9,270 nucleotides of DNA, from the NCBI GenBank assembly GCA_947587775.1, contig CANPYD010000037.1, forward strand, positions 1 to 9,270, read 5' to 3'. Within the stretch, counting starts at the first letter, position 1, and the number at the start of each line of letters is the position of its first letter. Below, piece by piece: positions 1-4,736 of the stretch. Both the position numbers and the translations under genes were made by a program. The notes below the pieces were generated by a model, which saw nothing but the letters and a program-made list of their open reading frames with translations, was not told where the DNA came from and ran no database searches. Source of the stretch: an uncultured Clostridia bacterium (GTDB lineage: Bacteria; Bacillota; Clostridia; Christensenellales; Borkfalkiaceae).

Positions 1-910
1 TTTCGTACCATGCTTCGCTCTCTTCGGGCTTGCAGATGACGATCATCTCCTGCTTTTCGAACTGGTGGATGCGGTAGATCCCCCTCTCCTCGATGCCGTG
101 CGCGCCCTTCTCCTTGCGGAAGCAGGGGGAATAGCTCGTGAGCGTCAGGGGGAGCTGTTTTTCGTCGAGGGTCTGTCCCATAAATCTGCCGATCATGGAG
201 TGTTCGCTCGTCCCGATGAGATAGAGATCCTCGCCCTCGATCTTGTACATCATGCCGTCCATTTCCTCGAAGCTCATGACGCCCGAGACGACGGAAGAAC
301 GGATCATATAGGGCGGGATGCAATAGGTAAAGCCCTTATTGATCATGAAATCTCTCGCATAGGTCAGAACGGCGGAGTGAAGTCTTGCGATATCCCCCGT
401 GAGGTAGTAGAAGCCCTGCCCGCTCGTGCGCCTTGCGCTGTCGATATCGATGCCGTTGAGCTTTTCGAGGATCTCAAGATGATAGGGAATTTCAAAATCG
501 GGCGTCTTGGGCTCCAAAAACCGCTTGCGCTCCACGTTCTCACTGTCGTCCTTGCCGATGGGCGTCTCCGCGCAGATGAAATTGGGAATGCGCATCATGA
601 CGGCCTTGAGCTGTTCGGAGACCTCTTCCGTCTCCTTTTCGATCTCGGCAAGGCGGGTGGCATTGGCGTTCACCTGCAGTTTCACGGCGTCCGCTTCCTG
701 CGTCTTCTTCTCCCGCATCAAAGCGCCGATCTGTTTGGAGAGGGCGTTGCGCGCGGCGCGGAGAGAATCCCCCTCCGTCTGAAGGGCGCGGCGCTTTTCG
801 TCGAGGGCGAGCGCTTCGTCCACGAGGGGCAGCTTGTGATCCTGAAATTTCTTTTTGAGATTCTCGCGCACGCGGTCGGGATCGCTGCGCAGAATGGCGA
901 TATCGATCAT
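1..910 (-). CDS. serS: Seryl-tRNA synthetase (partial, N-terminal ~303 residues; archaeal-like sequence style)
   Basis: Charges tRNA-Ser with serine in the cytoplasm. The frame begins MIDIAILRSDPDRV at the ATG read from 910 and stays open to the left edge, so the C-terminus (motif 3) is outside. Residues ~1-110 form the charged heptad-rich two-helix arm that binds the long variable arm of tRNA-Ser. The class II core follows: a TSEH substrate-loop motif at 234-237 and motif 2 with FRKEKGAHG (R265 the expected ATP-binding Arg) ending in YRIHQFEKQEM. The wording TSEH and KGAHG...HQF is closer to what I recall of archaeal-type SerRS than to the usual bacterial TAE and GSAGRDTRG forms; this is recalled, not aligned. 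The start is supported by GAGG eight bases upstream and by a promoter whose transcript begins about 25 bases before the ATG, too short for a T-box. The family assignment is secure; the archaeal-like subtype is less so. Confidence 0.95.
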   Translation of the reverse strand, partial: MIDIAILRSDPDRVRENLKKKFQDHKLPLVDEALALDEKRRALQTEGDSLRAARNALSKQIGALMREKKTQEADAVKLQVNANATRLAEIEKETEEVSEQLKAVMMRIPNFICAETPIGKDDSENVERKRFLEPKTPDFEIPYHLEILEKLNGIDIDSARRTSGQGFYYLTGDIARLHSAVLTYARDFMINKGFTYCIPPYMIRSSVVSGVMSFEEMDGMMYKIEGEDLYLIGTSEHSMIGRFMGQTLDEKQLPLTLTSYSPCFRKEKGAHGIEERGIYRIHQFEKQEMIVICKPEESEAWYE

Positions 911-941
911 ACAAAATACCTCATCATTGTTTTTCTCCCCT

Positions 942-970
942 ATTATACATCATTTTCCTTCCGATTGCAA
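942..970 (-). promoter_or_regulatory. Sigma-A promoter of serS
   Basis: Read on the minus strand, TTGCAA (970-965) and a perfect TATAAT (947-942) are separated by exactly 17 bp. The predicted start lies near 935, giving a leader of about 25 nt before the serS ATG at 910. Confidence 0.85.
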
Positions 971-983
971 CGATTTTGAGATA

Positions 984-1020
984 CCCCTCAAGGGGCGGCC
1001 GAAAAAAGGGGGACGGCCGC
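984..1020. repeat. Two short palindromes upstream of the serS promoter
   Basis: CCCCT-CA-AGGGG (984-995) sits 13 bp beyond the serS -35 box. A second inverted repeat, GCGGCCG (995-1001) with CGGCCGC (1014-1020), overlaps it by one base and has a 12-nt purine loop. They could be a leftover or auxiliary terminator for the upstream gene, or a regulatory site. Neither is followed by a convincing T-run at the correct position, so the role is undecided. Confidence 0.4.
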
Positions 1021-1032
1021 GGGATCGAAACC

Positions 1033-1104
1033 AAAAACCGCCCGGGGATCCTGAAGTGAACCCCAAAAGTGTCTAACTTTTGGGGTGCATATCATCCCGG
1101 GCGG
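1033..1104 (-). terminator. Terminator of the CFI-box gene, loop enlarged by an insertion
   Basis: Read on the minus strand, an outer stem (1104-1094 with 1049-1038: CCGCCCGGGAT pairing with ATCCCCGGGCGG, one bulged base) is followed immediately by TTTTT (1037-1033). It lies just downstream of the stop codon at 1120 and before the serS promoter, where a terminator is expected. The loop is not a simple turn but contains a second, nested 11-bp perfect hairpin (1060-1070 with 1076-1086). Confidence 0.75.
1052..1094. mobile_element. 43-bp miniature element with IS3-like ends, inserted in the terminator loop
   Basis: The segment starts TGAAGTG and ends CATATCA, so it has the TG...CA termini of IS3-family elements. 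Its core is ACCCCAAAAGT - GTCTA - ACTTTTGGGGT, an 11-bp perfect inverted repeat. The string TGTCTAACTTTTGGGGTGCA closely resembles the terminal repeats I recall from IS3/IS150-type elements of Bacillota. It is flanked by TCC on both sides (1049-1051 and 1095-1097), consistent with a 3-bp target duplication. Removing the element and one TCC restores a perfect palindrome with 9-bp arms CCGCCCGGG and CCCGGGCGG around GAT. There is no coding capacity; it is at most a relic or MITE-like derivative. Confidence 0.5.
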
Positions 1105-1119
1105 CCGATTTTCCGTCAT

Positions 1120-1743
1120 TTACTCACTTTTCAGAAGAGCGTCCTTTAATTTCAGAACCATTGCCTGATATTCTTCGAGGGTCTCCCCGTAGCGTTCCTG
1201 TCCGATCAGCGCTACGCATTTTTCGATCACCGACGCGATATATTCGTAATATTCATCCCGTTTGGGCGAAGCGTTGATCTCTTTCACGATCTCGGGTGCG
1301 ATCCTGTAATACTCCTCGACGAGGGCTCTCCCCTCTTCCGTTTTCTTCATATATCCGTCGCGGAAGCCCCGCAGCGCCGTCAGCTCCTCGCAATCGTCGG
1401 GTTTCCCCATATGATCGACGCATGCCGAAGTGAGAAAGCAGTTGTCGGCGGGTTTGAAGAACTCGCAGGCGGGCTGATCATCGGAATGCCGTTTGAATGC
1501 AAACAGGGTCGTCGCACCGAACATCCCTTCTGCCGAGCACTTTCCGTTGTCCCTATGATGGCTGCATTGCCCGCAAGTGACGCTGCTCGCCACGAAATCG
1601 TCGCAGGGGGAACCCCGCCCGAACAACCTGGGCGATCTTTCCTTATAAATATTGTACTCCGAATCATAGTCCTCCATGGTGCACTTCCCAAACAACGATC
1701 CTTCGACAAAATACGCACAATCCTTACATTTCAGATATGACAT
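1120..1743 (-). CDS. CFI-box-CTERM domain protein with duplicated four-cysteine N-terminal module
   Basis: A 207-residue cytoplasmic protein of unknown function. The C-terminal half begins at residue 102 with CFLTSACVDHMGKPDDC, then RGFRDGY and EYYRIAPEIV. These match my memory of the CFI-box-CTERM domain (usual form CFITTAVC...GKPDDCYEL...FRD), found at the C-terminus of assorted, often Cys-rich proteins. The N-terminal half carries two similar cysteine modules: C6-x2-C9, GKC21, PC47-DDF and C57-x2-C60, GKC69, AC93-EFF. These look like two small metal-binding knuckles, though metal binding is inferred. No signal peptide or membrane segment is seen. The ATG at 1743 is chosen because AAAGGAG lies six bases upstream; a longer form from a TTG at 1812 would add 23 basic residues and is disfavoured. 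The gene is monocistronic, divergent from the ATPase, with its own promoter and terminator. Confidence 0.85.
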   Translation of the reverse strand: MSYLKCKDCAYFVEGSLFGKCTMEDYDSEYNIYKERSPRLFGRGSPCDDFVASSVTCGQCSHHRDNGKCSAEGMFGATTLFAFKRHSDDQPACEFFKPADNCFLTSACVDHMGKPDDCEELTALRGFRDGYMKKTEEGRALVEEYYRIAPEIVKEINASPKRDEYYEYIASVIEKCVALIGQERYGETLEEYQAMVLKLKDALLKSE

Positions 1744-1829
1744 AATCCACTCCTTTGTAAAAAACCGGCGGTCTCCGGGCATGCGCTCTTTCCGTCCCGT
1801 TCTCCTGCGCAACCCTTTCCTTTCGTTTA

Positions 1830-1858
1830 ATTATACCGCATTGTGCGGAGAATGGCAA
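1830..1858 (-). promoter_or_regulatory. Sigma-A promoter of the CFI-box gene
   Basis: On the minus strand TTGCCA (1858-1853) and a perfect TATAAT (1835-1830) are 17 bp apart. The predicted start near 1823 leaves a leader of roughly 80 nt before the ATG at 1743. Confidence 0.85.
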
Positions 1859-1870
1859 GAAAAAGTCGCG

Positions 1871-1918
1871 CCCGCGGGAAAAAATTTCCCAAAGAGATCT
1901 GCGGTTTTCCCCTGCGGG
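1871..1918. promoter_or_regulatory. Inverted repeats between divergent promoters (operator-like, tentative)
   Basis: Between the two divergent promoters lie GGGAAA-AAA-TTTCCC (1876-1890), the palindrome CCCGCGGG (1871-1878), and a looser long-range pairing of CCCGCGGGAAAA (1871-1882) with TTTTCCCCTGCGGG (1905-1918). The position, starting 13 bp upstream of the CFI-box -35 box and ending about 20 bp upstream of the ATPase -35 box, would suit a regulator acting on both. No known operator consensus was recognised. Confidence 0.3.
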
Positions 1919-1938
1919 CTCCCCATAATAAAAAAGTT

Positions 1939-1967
1939 TTGACATTTGATAAAAAGCGATGTATAAT
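1939..1967 (+). promoter_or_regulatory. Consensus sigma-A promoter of the P-type ATPase
   Basis: A perfect TTGACA (1939-1944) and a perfect TATAAT (1962-1967) are separated by 17 bp, with an A-rich tract (1926-1937) directly upstream. The predicted start near 1974 leaves a leader of only about 14 nt, which contains just the GGAGG ribosome binding site (1978-1982). There is therefore no room for a riboswitch in front of this transporter gene. Confidence 0.92.
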
Positions 1968-1987
1968 AGAACTATCGGAGGAGCGCA

Positions 1988-4564
1988 ATGAAATTATTCT
2001 CGAGGCAGACAGAAGAAAAGAGCGACGAAAGGACCGAATCCGTGCAGACGGAAGAGAAAAAGAGCTTTTCCGCACGCATGCTCGAGAGCCGCAGCGTCAA
2101 GCAGGGGGAAGAGGACAAGGGCAGCAAAAAGGCCGTCATGAAGCGCTTCAAAAAGGCAAAGTCCGTCCCCACGGAAGCGCAGGAACGCTTTTCGCCCCCG
2201 CTCAACAGGGGTCTCAGTGAGGAGCAGGTGGAGCTCCGCTTCAACCAGCTTCTCTTCAACGATGTCAATAAGAAATATTCCAAGTCTTACGCAAGCATTC
2301 TTGTGGGGAATATTTTTACCTTCTTCAATCTCCTCTGCGTCATTGTGGCGATCGCGCTCATCTATGCGGGCGCAAGCCTTTCGCAGTTCCTCTTTGCGGG
2401 GATCTTCGCTGTCAACCTTCTCATCGGCATCATCCAGGAGATCCTCGCCAAAAAGCAAATCGATAAACTCGCCGTCCTCGTCTCGTCAACCGCCAAAGTC
2501 ATGCGCGGGGGGAGCAAGGTGGAGATCCCCGTCACCGAGATCGTGCTCGACGACGTGATCCTTCTCGAAGCGGGACAGCAGATCCCCGCGGACTGTATTC
2601 TTGCGGAGGGGGTCGTCGAAGTCAACGAATCCCTCCTCACGGGCGAATCCGTCCCCGTCAAAAAGGAGATCGGGGACACCCTCTATGCGGGCTCCTTCAT
2701 CGCGAGCGGCGCCTGCAAGGTGCGGGCGGATAAGGTCGGGCGGGGGACCTATCTCAACTCCCTCACATCCAAAGCCAAGAAATACAAGAAGCCGCGCTCG
2801 GAGATCATGAACTCCATCCAGCTCTTCATCCGCGTCATTGCCGTGCTCATCGTCATTGTCTCGGCGGCAACGGCTTTTGTCGCATGGAAACAGTTCGCCG
2901 CGCTCGACATGAGTGAGCGAAGCTCCCGTACCATTATCGCGGTGGCGGCGGTCGTCGTCGGCATGATCCCTTCGGGGCTCCTGCTCCTCACTTCCATTGC
3001 CATGGCGGCAGGCGTGAGACGGCTCTCCAAAAAACATACGCTCGTCCAGGATCTCTATTCCCTCGAGATGCTCGCCCGCGTCAACGTGCTCTGCCTCGAC
3101 AAGACGGGTACGATCACGGACGGACGGATGACCGTGAACGACTGCATGATCCTCAACAACTACACCGATTATTCCCTCGAGGACATCATGGGGAGCATCC
3201 TGTTCTCCCTCGAGGACAACAATCAGACGTCCATTGCCCTCGAAGCGCGCTTCGGGCACTCCACCGCCCTCCATGCGACGGCGAAAGTTCCCTTCTCATC
3301 CAAGAGAAAGCTGTCCGCGGTGTCCTTCGGCGAAACGGGCACATTCTGCATGGGCGCGCCCGAGTTCGTCCTGCGCCCCATGCCGCCCAAGATCGAGAAG
3401 ATCGTCAAGCAGTACGCCCAATCCGGGCTGAGAGTGCTCATGCTCGCCTATTCTCCCAATCAGATCACAGGCGACAGGATCCCCTCCCTCCTCCGCCCCA
3501 TGGCGATCATCACGCTTGCGGACAATATCCGTACGGACGCCGTAGAGACGATCAAGTGGTTCCGTGAGAATGAAGTCGAGATCAAGATCATCTCGGGCGA
3601 TAACCCCGTCACGGTGTCCGAAGTCGCCCGCAGGGTGGGCGTCAAGGACGCAAACAAGTATATTTCCCTCGACGGGCTCACCGAGCTCGAAGTGCAGAAC
3701 GTCGCCACGCAATACACGGTCTTCGGACGGGTCACTCCCGAACAGAAAGCCATTCTGGTGCAGGCGCTCAAAAAGCAGGGCTCGACCGTCGCCATGACGG
3801 GAGACGGCGTGAACGACATCCTCGCCCTGAAAGAGGCGGACTGCGCGATCTCGGTCGCCTCGGGCAGTGAAGCGGCGCGCAACGTCTCCCACCTCGTCCT
3901 CACCGACAATAACTTTTTGACGCTTCCCTCCGTCGTCTATGAAGGGCGGCGCGTCATCAATAACATCAAGGCGTCCGCCTCCCTCTACATCACAAAGACG
4001 CTCTTCATCACGATTCTGGCGATCCTGTGCACGTGTCTGCGGGTGCCCTACTTCTTCCAGACGAACAATATGCTGCTCTTCGAGATCCTCGTTGCGGCAT
4101 TCCCTTCCACCGTCGTCACCATCTTCCAGCCGAATACGGCGCGGGTCAAGGGAAAATTCATCCCGTTCGTCATGTCACGAAGTATCCCGGGCGCACTTAC
4201 CCTCATTCTGTGCGTCATGACGGTCTATTTGGGGAATACCTTCTGGCCCGAGCAATTCGGCGTCGACAGCGCCCTCATGTATCCCATGATGACGCTTGCG
4301 ATCTCCTTCGGCGGTCTCGTCGTACTCTACCGGATCCTGCAGCCCTTCAACCTGCTCCGCGCCGCCGTCTACGGGGTCTCTCTGGGCGTCACCATTCTCG
4401 TGTTCTCCGTCCCCGCGCTCGGCAATATCGTCTATGACAATTGGGGCGAGATAGAGCTCGACTTTACGCAGATCCTCTTCGTGATCTGCATCGTGCTCGC
4501 CGCCTTCCCCGTGTCGAACGCGCTCGTCAAGCTATGCGACATGATGAACCCCTCCAGCGAATGA
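1988..4564 (+). CDS. P-type cation-transporting ATPase, CtpE/Exp7-like
   Basis: An 858-residue membrane pump that couples ATP hydrolysis to cation transport. Order of parts: a charged 74-residue N-terminal extension; the usual cation-ATPase start at GLSEEQV (75); M1-M2 (~106-152); actuator domain with TGES (218-221); M3-M4 (~280-345); phosphorylation site DKTGTITDG (D371); nucleotide domain with FSSKRK and MGAPE (~455-459); hinge GDGVND (605-610); and a hydrophobic C-terminal half (~657-855) with room for six helices. The M4 ion-site motif is PSGL (328-331) instead of the PEGL of classical calcium pumps, so a carboxylate is missing from the site. The stretch TLVQDLYSLEMLARVNVLCLDKTGT is what I recall of the CtpE/Exp7 group. 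CtpE of mycobacteria is a calcium transporter, but the substrate here cannot be read from sequence. There is no heavy-metal-binding CxxC or CPC. GGAGG and a consensus promoter fix the start. Confidence 0.95.
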   Translation: MKLFSRQTEEKSDERTESVQTEEKKSFSARMLESRSVKQGEEDKGSKKAVMKRFKKAKSVPTEAQERFSPPLNRGLSEEQVELRFNQLLFNDVNKKYSKSYASILVGNIFTFFNLLCVIVAIALIYAGASLSQFLFAGIFAVNLLIGIIQEILAKKQIDKLAVLVSSTAKVMRGGSKVEIPVTEIVLDDVILLEAGQQIPADCILAEGVVEVNESLLTGESVPVKKEIGDTLYAGSFIASGACKVRADKVGRGTYLNSLTSKAKKYKKPRSEIMNSIQLFIRVIAVLIVIVSAATAFVAWKQFAALDMSERSSRTIIAVAAVVVGMIPSGLLLLTSIAMAAGVRRLSKKHTLVQDLYSLEMLARVNVLCLDKTGTITDGRMTVNDCMILNNYTDYSLEDIMGSILFSLEDNNQTSIALEARFGHSTALHATAKVPFSSKRKLSAVSFGETGTFCMGAPEFVLRPMPPKIEKIVKQYAQSGLRVLMLAYSPNQITGDRIPSLLRPMAIITLADNIRTDAVETIKWFRENEVEIKIISGDNPVTVSEVARRVGVKDANKYISLDGLTELEVQNVATQYTVFGRVTPEQKAILVQALKKQGSTVAMTGDGVNDILALKEADCAISVASGSEAARNVSHLVLTDNNFLTLPSVVYEGRRVINNIKASASLYITKTLFITILAILCTCLRVPYFFQTNNMLLFEILVAAFPSTVVTIFQPNTARVKGKFIPFVMSRSIPGALTLILCVMTVYLGNTFWPEQFGVDSALMYPMMTLAISFGGLVVLYRILQPFNLLRAAVYGVSLGVTILVFSVPALGNIVYDNWGEIELDFTQILFVICIVLAAFPVSNALVKLCDMMNPSSE

Positions 4565-4578
4565 TCTCTTTATCGTAT

Positions 4579-4603
4579 GCGCCGCGCAAGCGGCGCTTTT
4601 TTT
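4579..4603 (+). terminator. Rho-independent terminator of the ATPase gene
   Basis: A perfect 7-bp stem GCGCCGC/GCGGCGC closed by a stable GCAA (GNRA) tetraloop is followed by seven T residues, 14 bases after the ATPase stop codon. Confidence 0.95.
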
Positions 4604-4678
4604 GCGGCCCGCCAAACGAATAAAACCGTGCATATACCGTATTTTTTTATTTTTATAAGAAAAACGGCGGGAAATTCC

Positions 4679-4707
4679 TTGACTTATTATGAAAATTATT
4701 GTATAGT
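4679..4707 (+). promoter_or_regulatory. Sigma-A promoter of the repeat lipoprotein gene
   Basis: TTGACT (4679-4684) and TATAGT (4702-4707) are 17 bp apart. An A/T-rich block at 4641-4664 upstream could act as an UP element. The ribosome binding site GGAGGA is at 4725-4730, six bases before the ATG at 4737. A TTG at 4707 would extend the frame, but it overlaps the -10 box and cannot be the start. Confidence 0.85.
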
Positions 4708-4736
4708 TGAATAAAAATGCTTTCGGAGGAACGAAA

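Noticed and set aside
911..970. T-box riboswitch in front of serS
   Set aside because: The promoter places the transcript start about 25 nt from the ATG, leaving no room for a T-box leader or antiterminator.
65..979. 304-residue open frame on the plus strand
   Set aside because: It is antisense to serS and runs through the serS promoter; the serS frame on the minus strand has unmistakable class II synthetase motifs.
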